NCBI GenBank assembly: GCA_030549335.1
Contig: CM060196.1
Location: forward strand, 22,960,501 to 23,024,500
Length of the DNA: 64,000 bases
Direction: 5' to 3'
Source of the DNA: Pontederia crassipes
Taxonomy: Eukaryota; Streptophyta; Magnoliopsida; Commelinales; Pontederiaceae
The notes beneath the pieces are model-generated. The model was not told the origin of the DNA and ran no database searches. It saw nothing but the letters and a program-made list of their open reading frames with translations. The position numbers were made by a program, and so were the translations under genes. This document shows positions 38,810 to 51,854 of the stretch, piece by piece (position 1 is the first letter of the stretch; the number at the start of each line of letters is the position of its first letter).

Positions 38810-39816
38810 GAATCTCCCCACATGAGGCAAGAGAATAACTTGGCGGATGTATAAATACATCATATATATATATATATACCCGTTAAGTTATCATTTATGA
38901 GGCTTTAATGATGCTTCAAAAAAGATTCAAATGAACTACAATAATTTTGTATGCATGTTGCAACATTGTCTTAAACCGTTGTATTTATGATCTCAGAAAT
39001 GCATACATTTCTAATGCATGCATTCATAATCTCATCCAACCAGTATGATTACGACATTATGATAACAGTATCAATGTCATTCCACTTAGCTGTTAGCTTT
39101 AAAATGTCTCGTCCATATCTGCTTAACTGTACCGGATTGCAAGTAAACGTCTTTAGAAAGAGGAAAACAGTAGTGTATACTTCTCATTTTATGTTAAGCT
39201 TCAAATAGACAAACACTAACTATGATTTTTTAGTCAAATGTTTCCATGGATTTGCATACAAATTATGCAACATCAGTTTAGGAACAGATTCACCGGGTCT
39301 TCGGCCGAGAAGAAAAAAGGAAAAGTACAGTTAGGGACCGGGGGAACATCTAGTTTTGAAGAAGGTAACAGAGGGATGAGTGCTCAGTGCTCGAGTTACT
39401 TATACTGCATGCTAGGTTTAACAAAAAAACTCATGCATAAGACAGTGTCGTGTGCATCTGGTTTCAAACTTATGCAGAATCTGCATGTCGCAACGTGGGA
39501 AATTATTCTTGTGTAAGAATATGTGACCCTTACAAGATCTTCCCAACCATTTTTAACATTCAAATAGAAAGCTGTGTTGGTACACTGTCCATGAGTAGGA
39601 GAAACTGCACCTTTTGGTGAATTTTCAGAGTACAGGATAAGAAAAAAAAAGAGTATAGATTTCTTGTGGTCATGTTGGACAATTTGTTAACTAAATTTTA
39701 CACAAAAGCTTATTAAACTTTGTTATTCTAAAATTAATAAATGGCTAACAATGCATACTGACAATGTGGCAAATAAATGAAAATTAATTGAGATGAGAAG
39801 AATGACCTGTCGGTGT
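38810..39816. other. 3' flank of the NT-C2 coiled-coil gene
   Basis: The last few hundred bases probably include the 3' UTR of the minus-strand gene. A TA microsatellite lies near 38862-38878. An open frame at 39238-39516 shows no family resemblance. Confidence 0.45.
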
Positions 39817-42800
39817 TCATGAAAACCATCTCTTTTCCTTCTTGACAGATTTAAGTTGTAATACTAGCTCTTCACGTTGTGCCTCAACTTCAGCATACTG
39901 GAGGCTCATATGAAGGTAACGTTCTTTCATTTCCTTCAGTTCTGCCTCTAGAGATGATACTCTGCCTGTGCTACCACTATTCACCTGAATGCTCTTGGAA
40001 ACTTCTGCACTATCTGTTTCCTTTTCGATAACAAATCTACAGAATATTCACAACAGAATAACAACATAAGGATAATTTTAGGCCTACTGATTAAGTAGAT
40101 GGACACTATTAACTTGAAGGCCTTAACAATAGAGAGTAATTTCAGTCTCATGGGAAAAGCAAGAAAGAGATTCTGACAGATCAGTAACGCAAAGTAAATG
40201 TTGAAAAGACATGTACTACCTTCAGCATGTTATTTATTCACTTACTTGTCAAGCTGTTCTTTGTAAACATTATTAGCCTCCAAGGCCTCTGCAAGTTTTT
40301 GCTCAAGTACGTGGATCTTTGATTCTTGATCAACTTTACCGCCATGTGACTCTTCTTTTTCGACATGCAGTTTTGCGTTAACCTGAAGGAGAAAAGAATC
40401 GATGGCTTATATGTTTGAGTTTCTTAAAGGATTTTCCCATAAGTAAAAGCATGCTACTCAAAGGAGCTCTAGTTTGGAAATTGTATGGTTGTGAACAATA
40501 TCACATCACAACATTCTGGAAAGAAAACAAATGAAAAATGCTATGTGGGCAATGGTGATGAATGCATATTATGAATTTAACAGAGAGAGAAGAGCAGTAC
40601 ATTGATAAAAATTTTAGGGTACAGCAAAGTGCAAGCATAGAGGTGTATATGCACCATGCATAGATATACAAATATAGATAAAAAAAACATGCTATCACAA
40701 CCAAGTAACTAAATTTCAGAAAGAGCAAGCACACAATTGAAAATTCTTTATAGAGGAAACAATAGCTGTAACACAAACAGTTCGCAAGGTGAAGCAATGA
40801 AATTAAGATGAGGAAAAACTGCATTAAAGAACAAGGGAAAAAAATTACAATAGAACAAGGGGAAAATGGTATCCATAAGAACACCAACCAAATGTTGTAG
40901 TGATAAAAAATTTAAACTTTGAAAAACAAAATGACGCAAAAAAAAGAGTCCAGAACCAGGTGAGCTAGAGAAAAGGAAATGATGCATCATGCTATGAAGA
41001 AGCACTGATCTGGAAGAACTTGAGGATCAACGCCAATGAGCCAATAATGAAATCAAGAGAAACAAGACTAATGATGGTCACTGGTTGTCCATGGTGCAAA
41101 CTGGAAACATGAAGCTGACACTTGAATTAAAGGGTTGGAAAGAATCTTGACAAAATTATAAGATTGAGAAGGATGTAAGATGATCTAAATACAACTACAA
41201 TATGGAGGATTTGGATAAGGGTGAACCTTGACAGTTATTTCATTTTGGAAGCCTGACAACAGGTAAGATGCTTCACTGGGATGACAGAGGCCATGGATTC
41301 GGAATAAAGTTTTCCTACCACTGCTACTCAGGGAGTGCTTATGCTCTGTGAATGGCTGGTGGATTTACATTGTCAACCTAAATTCTCTACCCAACTGCAG
41401 AGACCAACTAGCCAAGCATTTGAGTGACGCTGGAAAACAAAAATCCAGTAAAAAATGATCACATTTAATCGTCATTTTCTCAGTTATCAGATGTGATATG
41501 ATATGAGATAAGTGGAACTCATCTACGAAGCAGAAGGCAACAGGCTCGACCAAGCAGTTTTTGAATGTTTTTACGAAGTATTTTTTTTACGCTTTGTCTA
41601 GATACATTACTGAAGAAACTCACTGATTAAGGTTTACAGTAGAAAAAAAATGTAATTTCTTGTGATAATTTTTATGGATATCATAAGCGAAAGAGTTCAT
41701 GAGAACTTGGGCTCTGTAACTCTTCTAATGGGTTACCTTGTTGTCTTTCTCATAATCATTGGCCTCTTTTGTCAGCATGGATTCCTTTTCTATCAGCTCT
41801 GCCTTCTTAGTTAACTCCTGTATTTCATCCTCGAGATGTTTTATCTTTCTCTGATAGTCACTGTTAGCTCTTTTAATTTCATTAAGTTCATTTATTATCT
41901 CTGCTTCATAAACAGATGATGCTTCTTTTGATGACAGATCATTTTCACGCCCTAAAAGCTGTTGTTGCAAGGACATTTGTTCTTGATTGTCATCTTTCTT
42001 GGTTTCTAACAATTCTTGCATACTTGTAAGCTTCTCCATCAATGAATCTCTCTCCATTTTTAGTTTTTGACACTCTTCTGATGACGAACTCAGTAACCCT
42101 CCCAGTTTCTCTTTCTCAAACTTTTCCTCATCAATAGAGTGTTTGAGGACCAAAATGTCATCTTGCAATTTAGATATCTTTTCCAACTGAATCTTCAAAA
42201 CAGACATTTCTTCCGTGATTTGCTGCTTCTCGTAATCAGAAACTTTTAACTTTATTTCTAGTTCAGCTGCCAAATTTCTAGAATTTTCCTCACCATATTT
42301 GGCATCATTCACTAATCTCTTCATATCTTGAATGTCGGCCATCAACATTTCTTCACTGTGTTTGGAGGCATTAAGCAACTCAACTAATCCGTCAATCTCA
42401 ACCCTGTACTCCTGGCGCAAGGTATGAACATCAGTTTCATATGACTCAACTTTGGCATTGGCTTCATTAAGGCTAAATTCAAGTTTAGCCTTATCTGAAC
42501 GTAGGATGGTGGCTTCACGTATTGCATCAGATGCAATTTTTTCTAGCTCGTCCTTGGTTGATGACATTTGTGCCCTAAGTTGTGCATTCTCCCTTGCAAG
42601 GTTCTCTACTTCAACTCTCTTCTCAGATTCCACCTTTTTCAGCATTGAATGAGTCTGGATTATTTTTTCTTCATGTTCTTCAATAATTTGGTCAATTTGC
42701 AACAGAAATAATTTCTCCCTTGAAGCAGTTTTCTTTTGTAATGACGAAAGCTCTTCTTCCAAAACTTCTACTTGCTTGAAGTATCCCAAACTCTTAGTCT

Positions 42801-45800
42801 GTGTATGTTCCAGTTCAACCTCAAGGTGTGTAACATGCTCATGCAGCGCTAATTTCTGTTTCTTCAGGTCCTCAGATAGTCTTTGAAGAGAGCTGTACTC
42901 TTCATCAAGGCTTTCAATGGTAACTTGAAGTTTTAAATTGGCCTGTTTTAAAGTATCTGATTCCGCTTGTGATTCCGATATTTGTTTTAGTGCTTCATGC
43001 AGATTTAGTTCTAGATCAGCTTTCTGCATCTCCATTTCAGCTTTGTATTTTTCAGTTTCAACCTTCATATTTGAAATAAGCAATTTAGAATCTTCTAGTT
43101 CCAATCTGTTGGACTCCTTATCATTTTCAAAATACTTTAGTTCATCCTGTAATGCAGCTATACCTTTTGACAGTTGTAGTTTTTCTTGCTCAAGCTCAGA
43201 TATCTGCAAATCTAACTCCTTTATGTGACTTTCGAGCTTCAATGATTTTTCTTCAAGAACTTTGTTAGCAAAAATTTGGGAGTTCAGGCTGCTGGTAAGT
43301 GCATTCACATCACGTTGAACGTCTTCTGAGGATTTAGATGTGACATTACTTTCTCTATTTAGCATGCTCAAATTATCCTCCAGCAGACCTTTTTCCTTTT
43401 GAAGACCCAATATAATATTTTCCTGCTCATATTTTGAAGACATCAAATTATTAATTTCTTGTTCTTTTAGCAACAAATGGGACTTCATCTCCTCAAAGGA
43501 AGCTTTACTTCTGTCCAACTCCTCAATATAACTTTGAATCTCAGAACCCTGTGTACTTCCAATTGTTCTTTTCAATTCAGATAATTCCATTTTCTTCTCT
43601 TCCAGCTCCACTTGGAGTTTTTGAAGTTTTAGCTGAAGATCACCTGCTTCATCCCTGTAATGTTGCACATCAAGTTCAAGATCATGTGGTAAAGTTTCAA
43701 GGTTTCTGAGCATAGCTGATGATGGTTCACCAAAAACTTCTTTCTTTTCAAGCACCTCTATGGGTTCATCAGTTCTTGATTGAAGAAAGACAATATCGGG
43801 CTCAAAGTTATGATGAAGAATATTGGACACAAATTCAGAGGACGGAGAACCTCCCAAACCATTATCCCCACTTAATTTCTTTAGTTTATATATGAGATCC
43901 ATATTCTCATCTGTAAGCTCAAGGCAGTCTCTCTCTAGCTCTTGAATTTTAGCTCTCAGTGCCTCATTTTCTTTTATGAGATCAAAATGGTTTCCGTTGT
44001 GATCAAGTTCGCTTGTTGGTTGACTATCAATCATGCCTGATAACTGCTCCTCTAACCTGGCAATTTCTTGTTCTTTAATGGATAGTCTTCTTTCCCATTC
44101 TACCTCATTGCCCAACAATTTTTTATTCTCCGTGATTTCTTCATCTTCTGACTCATTGTTCTTTTCTGTAAAGCTAACTATCTCCAAAGCCTGTTTCTCT
44201 ACTGTATCTTCCAGCTCTTGCAGCATTGCAAGAAGCTCAAGATTTGATTCTTGGGACTTCTTCAGCTGAAGCGTTAAGTTTGCATTTGACTCTTTCTGAA
44301 AGTTCACCTCAGCCTCAAGCATATTTAGAGAATTTTCACCTTTATCAGTGCTTATGTCTGTTCGTTTTTCCATTGTTTCCTCCAGTGCTAGCTGCAGTCG
44401 TGCAACCTCTTGCTTCAAACTATCACGTTCACTGTATGCAGCTGACAGCTCCATATCCAGGTCCATTAGATTCTTAGATTTCTCTGCAGTTTCTTCCAAC
44501 TCTTGAAGTATTGAAACAAGCTCAAGACTTGATTCTTGAGATTTCTTTAGCTGTAGCATTAAATTTGCATTTGTCTCTTTCTGAAAGTTTATTTCGTCTT
44601 CCAGTTCCTTCAGCATGCGTACCGAATTTTCACTTCTAGAGTCTGCACGTCTTTTTTCTACCAACGATTCCTCCAGTGCTAGCTGCAGTCTTTCAATTTC
44701 TTGCTTCAAGCTATCACGTTCGCTGCATGCAGCTGACAGCTCCATATCCAGGCCCATTAGATTCTTAGATTTCTCTACAGTTTCTTCCAACTCTTGAAGT
44801 ACTGCAACAAGCTCAAGACTCGATTCTTGAGATTTCTTTAGCTGCTGCATTAAGTTTGCATTTTTCTCTTTTTGAAAGTTTATCTCATCTTCGAGTTCCT
44901 TCAGCATTCCTACTGAATTTTCACTTCTAGTGTCTGCATGTGTTTTTTCTGTCAAGGATTCCTCCAGCTCTAGCTGCAGTCGCTCAACTTCTTGCTTCAA
45001 GCTATCACATTGGCTGCATGCAATTGACAGCTCCATGTCTAGGCTGACTTGATGCTTGGTTTTCTCAACAGTGTCTTCCAGCTCCTCAAGTATAGCAACA
45101 AGCTCAAGATTTGATTCTTGAGACTTCTTCAGCTGCAGCACTAAGTTTGCATTTGACTCTTTCTGTAACTTCACCTCATCTTCCAGTTCCTTCAGCAGGT
45201 TTACTGAATTTGCATCTCTACCAGTGTCAGTATGTTGTAATTTTTGTGCCATTGACTCCATTGCTAGTTGCAGTAGTTGAACTTCTTGCATCAAATTATC
45301 ACGTTCATTATGCGCAGCTGACAGCTCCATATCCCGATTTATCAGGTGCTTCGACTTTTCAGACAATTCTTTCTCTAATGTCTCAATGTCGGCCTTCAAC
45401 TGCTCAGCATGCTTTTCCCACATTTTAACCTCATCATGGAGTTCCTCTAATTCTTCAGCAGCTTCGAGTAAAACTTTACAAGAATCAGGTGATCCTAATT
45501 CTAGTGAAGCAAGTCCACTCTGAGATGCTAGAGGAGATATTTCTTCCCATTGATTAGTGTGACATGAGGATCCTGAAGCCCTAACATTGAAGGATGGCTG
45601 ATTAGATCCGGAAAGCTCCTCACCAGAATTTGTGCAAGAATTGACAATAACATGGGAGCCAGCTGAATTTTGGCATCCAACATATGCTCCCTGATTAAAA
45701 CTACTCTCGCCAAGGGAGCTATCCCCTGAGTCAGAAGTACGGTGGGATCCCAATATTGATCTGGTTGTATTCTACAAAAAAAAAACAACAAAAACCATCT

Positions 45801-48800
45801 TTGCTTGTGAGTAATGGCAGCTAAATGGGATGACACGCCATGACAAAAGGTATGATATGATACATAAGAGGGCAGATATCTTTTGGCAGAGATAACATAG
45901 CCAACCTCAATAAGAAAACCCAAGAACCAAAAATAACATGCCATAATCCTTAAACCATAGTGAAAAATGAGTATGGAGTAATGATTAATATTAAATTGCA
46001 CACCAACATTACACAAAAATAAACATAGTGGCCTCTCACCTAGGATAAATCTTAGGCAACGTTTGGAACTTACTGATACTGTATGTGGGAAAACATTGAA
46101 AGATCAATCACTGAAGCAATGATTTTATGATACCTAGTAGATCTTATACAACAATTTCACAAGCACAAGTTTGTTGCACCAACTTAATGATCAAGTTCCA
46201 AACAATGGATGATACGAAGTTTCAGTTTACATCCAGAAACTTTACTTCCAAATTCACAAGTTTCAAACATGTTAGCAATAATTGGTTCATGATATGAGAG
46301 AACCAATATATAATCACTGATCTTCAAAGGTGTAAATACATGTATCATTTCAAGATTGATTGCACTACACCACAAGAAAACAGAGAAAAAATATATGTAT
46401 CATTTCAAGAGGCAATTTGTCATGGAAAATAAATGGTTAGCTAGGTGCTCAAGCGAAGAAAACAGCAGAATCAAGGATGGCCATGAAGTAACAATGATGA
46501 TATGATATCATACTGGCTGGTATCATTAAAGAGGCTCAATTTACATATGTATCCAGGGGACTAATACCATAAGCTAAGATTACATAATTGCAAGAAATGA
46601 ACAATTTGAAAATGTACTCAGAAAGAAACCACCAGCGTATGAAGAACAAACCACAAATTCTTACTTGGAACAAGGAAAGCATAAATACCTAAGGAGTAAG
46701 GACTAATATATTGATATATTCAACGCAACAATAAAGAATGTTTTATCAAGTTGGTCAGGGGAATATTATCAGATGAACAATTTTCAAGAAAAGAGAATAA
46801 TTTTTGCTTATGAGAATCTCACCCTATTTCCAAGTTCATCCAGTAAAGTATTCCCAATCTGATTTCTTGATGTAGAGCCAATTAACAAGTGATTTGATCC
46901 ACCTAATTTATTATCTATATCATCATGATTTGAACTTAGATCTTCGAGGTGAGAGGTTTTTTCTCTCAAAGACTTTCCAATCCTGAAATTTAACCATCAA
47001 CAAGTAACACTTAAGTGAAAATGGGATATAGAAAGCCGTAGCACATGAGGGCACGAAATAACTGCACCTGAGTTTTGGCTTAGCAGCGAAACATTGAATC
47101 TGAACCTGCATATTGAAGAGATACATAAAGGTTAGTTATGCAGTGTTTCATATAAAGGATCAATCATGGGATATCAAGAATCGTAAAAGTTTGAAAGAGA
47201 AGAAATAAAAGTCACCTGCAAAGCAGACCCAAATTCACAGTAATTTAGAGGCAATAAAAGAGATTCAGAATCTTCAGAACTCAAGTAATCTGCTACATTC
47301 AAGATAACCTCGCCAAGAATGCCAGATCTTGCTGAACCCTGTGAGAACAACTCAATCCTACTATGTAGCACAATTAACTAGTACACAACACAAAAGGAAC
47401 TACACCATTTACTTAGGATGAAAAGATGTTCAGCAAAAACATGATAAAAAAACTGAGAAACAAATGAGGAAAGAACTCGGACCATGGAAATAACAATTTT
47501 AAATTGGGATTCGTCGAGCTCATTTGATGCTTCATCTTTAGAAACCCAGATAGATTCAAAATCAGTCCATTGGCAAGTTCCACTTCTTACTGTTGCTTTG
47601 CCAGACTTCACAATTAATTTTCCAGATTCCACTGAGATGATTGAAAGAACAAGCTTGTCCCATCCCTGGGGAATCTGCATGAAATGCATAAGAGGAGTAC
47701 AATTAGACAATTATGCAATCTCGGTGCTCAGTCATGCATAGTTAAGAAATAACTGATTTTTCAGTGCAAAAGAATATTCAAGATACTTCTTACTTAACGT
47801 TTAGCTGTGTTTCCCAGAATAAATGCTTGCTTTCTGATGGTTTCAAAATAAATTTGCTTCACAGCATCATGAAGCGGATAACTGTGATCTGCTACTTAAT
47901 GGAAGTCTTACAAAAGAATTCTTACCTTAATAAATACAACATAATCAGATATTCAAACATTCATTTTGATATCATGAGAAGTGGTTAACCATGGACAATC
48001 ATTTTATGATTTATCATAAATATTCAGTGGGCGTGCCATGCATCAAGTTTAAATCCAACAATTAAACTTTCGGACAATGAACACCTCTTTAATCACAAAG
48101 TGAGTGGCTTGGATAATGGGGTCGAGGCAAGATATTTGGTTAACGATTATACTGCATGTTATGGCGGAATACTTTCATGGGAACAGAGGCAGGAAATCAC
48201 CCGAGGGGATTCAGCATTATGGTAGTTATGCCACAAGTCAGATCATTCTTTGAGGTGAAACTAGGAGACGAAAAGGATTTTAGGTTTTGGGTGGATCCCA
48301 AGCCATCCGGGGAATTATCATCGATCTCTTTTCCAAGGCTTGATGCGATAGCTGAGGACAAGCGGGCAATAGTCGCTCGACATTGGTCGAGCAACCTCCT
48401 CAATGATGGTGTATGGACCCCACTGTTAGCAGCCCATCTGTCGGATAACCAGCTTGAGAATCTTCTTGCAGTAATGGAATGTCTACAAGGACACAGGATA
48501 TGGAATAAGGGAAGAAACAAACTTTGGCGCATCAAAGTTCCTATGCATATTCGGGTATTTGCTTGGCTCTTGAGGAGAAACAAACTTCCTACTCAGAAGT
48601 ATAGACTGAGATGGGCTACATGAATGAACACTTCTTGTGCATTCTACGATGACAACGTGGAGGATCTAGGTCACCTTTTCTTCAGCTGCCCAGTAGCATA
48701 AAGGACATGACAGGATTTTGGACGTGATTGGCTTGACGTGAGCTCTTCAGTAGCGTTCTGGTGGGTATGACAACAATTTAAACTTATATGCATAAAAAGA

Positions 48801-49749
48801 CAGAGAAACATGAAATTGCATTTTTATGGGCAATATGGTGTCAATGCAATGATTGCATTTTCAAGGGAAAAAGTGCTATATTGATAACATTGTAATAGCA
48901 GTTAGAAATTTGGCAAGTGAGTGGGCGAGGTTATAAGATATTTTGTAATAAATACAAGCATTTATAATGGATAAAAAATGGATGTGAGCACCTGGCTCAC
49001 ATACTTTATCTTCTAAAAAAAATTTAAATATGCAATTGTTATTTGTTATTAAAACTATCCATATAAAAGTAATTTATACATAGAAGTGCATTTATATGAT
49101 AGCACAACAATCAATTCAAATATGATGCTATGGATTATATTTCATACGGTGTCATTAAAATCCGATTGCTACTTGTCAAAGTTCAGTGAGCAGTGATCAA
49201 CTTGAAATCATACTTATTAGATAAGATAGAATCTTAGTTGCATTTTATGCAACAATTAACAAATAAACAGGCAAATAGAAGCTTGCACAAAAATTCTTGA
49301 ACCGCTGACTGCTAAACTGTCTCAATTCAGCACATAGATAATTGAATACGTTGCCAACAATCAAGTTGTGATCCTTTCTGCATCCGTTAGAGTTACAACT
49401 GAGAACAAAGTAAATAAATAATCAAGTGCGTGCAAGAGTTCTCAAAATTAGCATCAAACTGAAACTTGATGAAATATTTGCCGATCAGCTGAACTGCTAA
49501 ATTGCCGTAGCTAGAACATGTCAATCTAATACATCGCCATATCATAAAAAAACACATTGTTCATGCATTATCACTTTCTTCACGATCAGTGCTCACTCGC
49601 CGAAAGGAACCCAAATTTGCAGCATTACAAGCTTGAAAAGAAGAAACAAACGGAAACCTCACAAATTGACATTCCCAAGGATCTAACAAAGTTAAGAAAA
49701 AAGAAATAATAATAATAATAATAATAATAATCGAAGCAAAGTGGGCTGT

Positions 49750-49787
<38 letters not shown>

Positions 49788-49880
49788 GGAAAAGGCGACC
49801 TTGAAAGCCTGCAAATTGGAGAAGCGGAACTCCGTCCTGCCTCCCAATTTCTCCGATCTGTGTCGGTGCAATTTGAACAT
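39817..49880 (-). CDS. NT-C2 domain coiled-coil protein (myosin heavy chain-related type)
   Basis: Coding exons are 49880-49800, 47674-47483, 47338-47216, 47105-47068, 46982-46823, 45771-41737, 40382-40246 and 40036-39817. They total 4986 nt, or 1661 residues, with frame kept throughout. Residues about 14-144 form an EEIG1/EHBP1-type N-terminal C2 domain (FRFSNLQAFKIPQGWDKLVL, then SARSGILGEVILNVADYL). This fold is known for membrane or protein contacts. A Ser/Asn-rich linker follows, then nearly continuous heptad coiled coil from about 295 to 1640. It includes tandem 97-residue units from residue 390. The end (ELKEMKERYLHMSLQYAEVE) matches, from memory, the C-terminal signature of Arabidopsis proteins called myosin heavy chain-related (AT5G41140, AT1G63300 type). 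It has no motor domain, so it is not a myosin. It is longer than those relatives, largely through the repeats. A scaffold role is inferred. Confidence 0.92.
44220..45198 (-). repeat. Tandem 97-codon coiled-coil units inside the large exon
   Basis: Three full units (45198-44908, 44907-44617, 44616-44323) and the start of a fourth (from 44322) share LKELEDEINFQKE, NANLMLQLKKSQESSLEL and LDMELSAACSERDSLKQE words. The two middle units are nearly identical. A more diverged unit seems to precede them. All copies keep the reading frame. Confidence 0.9.
48060..49012 (+). mobile_element. 5'-truncated LINE 3' fragment in intron 1 of the NT-C2 gene
   Basis: The plus strand encodes a recognisable end of an L1-type reverse transcriptase ORF. 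It has FRFWVDP, then IWNKGRNKLWRIKVPMHIRV, FAWLLRRNKLPT and a zinc-binding end DLGHLFFSCPVA, the region annotated as zf-RVT in plant LINEs. A stop codon follows RLRWAT at about 48621-48623, splitting the domain, and further stops occur downstream. A short A-run near 49015 marks the 3' end. It is antisense to the host gene and not functional. No clear target duplication was found. Confidence 0.85.
49750..49786. repeat. G homopolymer, 37 nt, next to a splice donor
   Basis: An uninterrupted run of 37 G on the plus strand is C37 in the transcript. It begins about 13 nt inside intron 1 of the NT-C2 gene, just past the first exon's GT donor. It causes several false proline/glycine frames. Confidence 0.95.
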
Positions 49881-50027
49881 TTCTTCCTGGGACTTTCGCT
49901 CGCTCCTTCCCTCGTCGTCTCCTCCACCAAATTTTGGCCCAGTCAACAAATCGGTGGATCACAAATTTGCTCTCCTCCTCCTCCTCCTCCGGTTGCGAAG
50001 GCGAGATGAAAGAATTGTTTTCTTCAT

Positions 50028-50036
50028 TATTTATAC
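50028..50036 (-). promoter_or_regulatory. TATA box of the NT-C2 coiled-coil gene
   Basis: TATAAAT on the minus strand lies about 150 nt upstream of the ATG at 49880. It predicts a leader of roughly 120 nt containing a GGA repeat. Confidence 0.5.
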
Positions 50037-50040
50037 GTAG

Positions 50041-51184
50041 AAATATAGACGTAGATTTCGTGTATTTTCGTTTTGCTTTGCTAAATCTACGTCTACATTT
50101 ATGTATTGTACTAAGAGATGTTGGCACTCCATAATTATTTTTTTATCCATCTAAAGCCATTGACATCTGTCCGTATGATATTAGCACACGGTTAATTCAA
50201 TATACGAACAAAAGAAAAATAATATGATCAATTAGTTATGTTTGGATATTGATCATTGAATTATAAAATAAATAAATTAATAAATAATTATTGAATCAGT
50301 AGAATAGTGGGAAATAAAAATAAAAACTAACAGTGATGACATAAAAAATAATAATTATTGAAATTATTTAATATGAACTAATTATTAATATTTGTGAAAA
50401 CTCGATTCAAAAGTAATGGGACATATATATATTACTTTTTCGCTCAATGGACGATATATGAAACTATTAGTGGTCGAATAATATAATGTTCTGACGTGAA
50501 GGTTTTAAAAATCAAAGTTATCAACGTGAAGATTTTTAAACTCTTGGAATTAGTATTGTTGTGCAAGTTCTCTTGATTATTTCCTATATCAATTAAAATT
50601 GAACCTATTTTGGAAATAAGGGTGCAACGTAAAAGATTAAGTAGTCAAAAGTTCAACTTTCAAGAATATGTTCCTTTATTTTTTTTTTCTTACTTTTTTT
50701 TGCATTAAATCCTCTTTAATCGAAAAAAATGAATACATTTTAAAAAATAACATATCCACCTTATCTACTGGCGAATTAATAAGAAATATGGCTCGTGACT
50801 TTTTTCCTTCCTTTCTGGTGCAATATTCTTTTCCTTCTCCGAAAATAAGGAATAAAGTTTGCTTCACTTGTTCCTTTCTTTTTTTTTATGTGCTAATTTG
50901 ATTGCTTGAATTCAAGGTAAGGTACATGTTCCTAAGGAAATTGCATCAAGTCGCTAAATTCATTTTCAAATCTCTACAAATTAAATTAGATGGAGAAAGG
51001 AATACATATATATACATATATGATCTCTAAAATTTGAATATAATAATTAGCGCAACATTAATTTATAAAATATCAAACCTCTACGTAAGAACATACACAA
51101 ATCAGCGGTACAAACCAATGAAATCAAGAACACTTCATTTACGTACAGAGCAAACGCATGCATGCATGCATGCATGGGGGGATT
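50041..51184. other. Intergenic DNA between the NT-C2 and NHL genes
   Basis: AT-rich. A CATG tandem run at 51148-51174 lies just past the NHL gene's stop codon, possibly in its 3' UTR. No gene is seen. Confidence 0.5.
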
Positions 51185-51799
51185 TCAGATGTCGACGTCA
51201 CAGCAGACCCGGTCGAACTGCTTGCCCGACGAGAAGTGCAGGAGCACCGGCGAGCAGTAGGCATTGAGCGTATAGTGCTTCGTCTTGGCCGCCCCCACCT
51301 TGAACCTTATCCTCGCCCTCACCCTCACCTCCACCTCCACCTCGCCGGCCCTCCGGTCGTGCCGCAGCCTCCCCTTCGTCGACCCCATCAGCGGCGTCCC
51401 CCGCGCCACCGCTCTCACCTCGAGCACCGTCGCGTTCCGCCGCGGCTGGTAGAACGGCGCCACCTCCTTGAAGGCCACCATCTGGTCCCCGTACCACACG
51501 GATACCGCGACGTAGTTGTAGTACATCGCCACCCGATGGTTGCCGTTGTAGGAACGGACGGACAGGTCGAAGGTGGCGTTGAGCGCGCCGCCGGTGACGT
51601 TGAAGCCGCGGACCCTGGCGTCGTCGACGGTGTACTCGATAGCGGACGGCCGGACGACGATCCAAAAGACGAGGACGGCGAGGCACGCGAGGATGAGGAG
51701 CGAGAGGACGGTCACGAGGATGCACCGTCCGATGTGGGGGCGTGGCCGCAGCCGCCGCCGATTGCGCCATTGGCCGTCGTCGTGCTGGGGGCCGTCCAT
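51185..51799 (-). CDS. NDR1/HIN1-like (NHL) LEA-2 domain membrane protein
   Basis: This intronless GC-rich gene encodes 204 residues. A basic N-terminus (NRRRLRPRPHIGR) precedes one membrane segment near 26-48 (ILVTVLSLLILACLAVLVFW). A LEA-2 domain follows, with VSVWYGDQMVAFKEVAPFYQ and RNATVLEVRA, ending FDRVCCDVDI. This is the usual layout of the NHL family, type II membrane proteins of the plasma membrane linked to defence and stress. Length is typical for the family. The start is the first ATG after a TATA box; a non-ATG extension upstream is not supported. Several potential N-glycosylation sites (NVT, NAT) occur in the LEA-2 part. The conserved NPN motif of some members is altered to YNGN. 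The exact subgroup and role cannot be told from sequence. Confidence 0.92.
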   Translation of the reverse strand: MDGPQHDDGQWRNRRRLRPRPHIGRCILVTVLSLLILACLAVLVFWIVVRPSAIEYTVDDARVRGFNVTGGALNATFDLSVRSYNGNHRVAMYYNYVAVSVWYGDQMVAFKEVAPFYQPRRNATVLEVRAVARGTPLMGSTKGRLRHDRRAGEVEVEVRVRARIRFKVGAAKTKHYTLNAYCSPVLLHFSSGKQFDRVCCDVDI

Positions 51800-51854
51800 G
51801 TGCAAGGCTGTGGATTTGTTAACCTTGCGTGATCCATGGCGCTGCGATTGAGGG

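Noticed and set aside
51158-51851. Long plus-strand frames opposite the NHL gene
   Set aside because: Antisense shadows of a GC-rich coding region, with histidine/arginine/proline bias and no domain.
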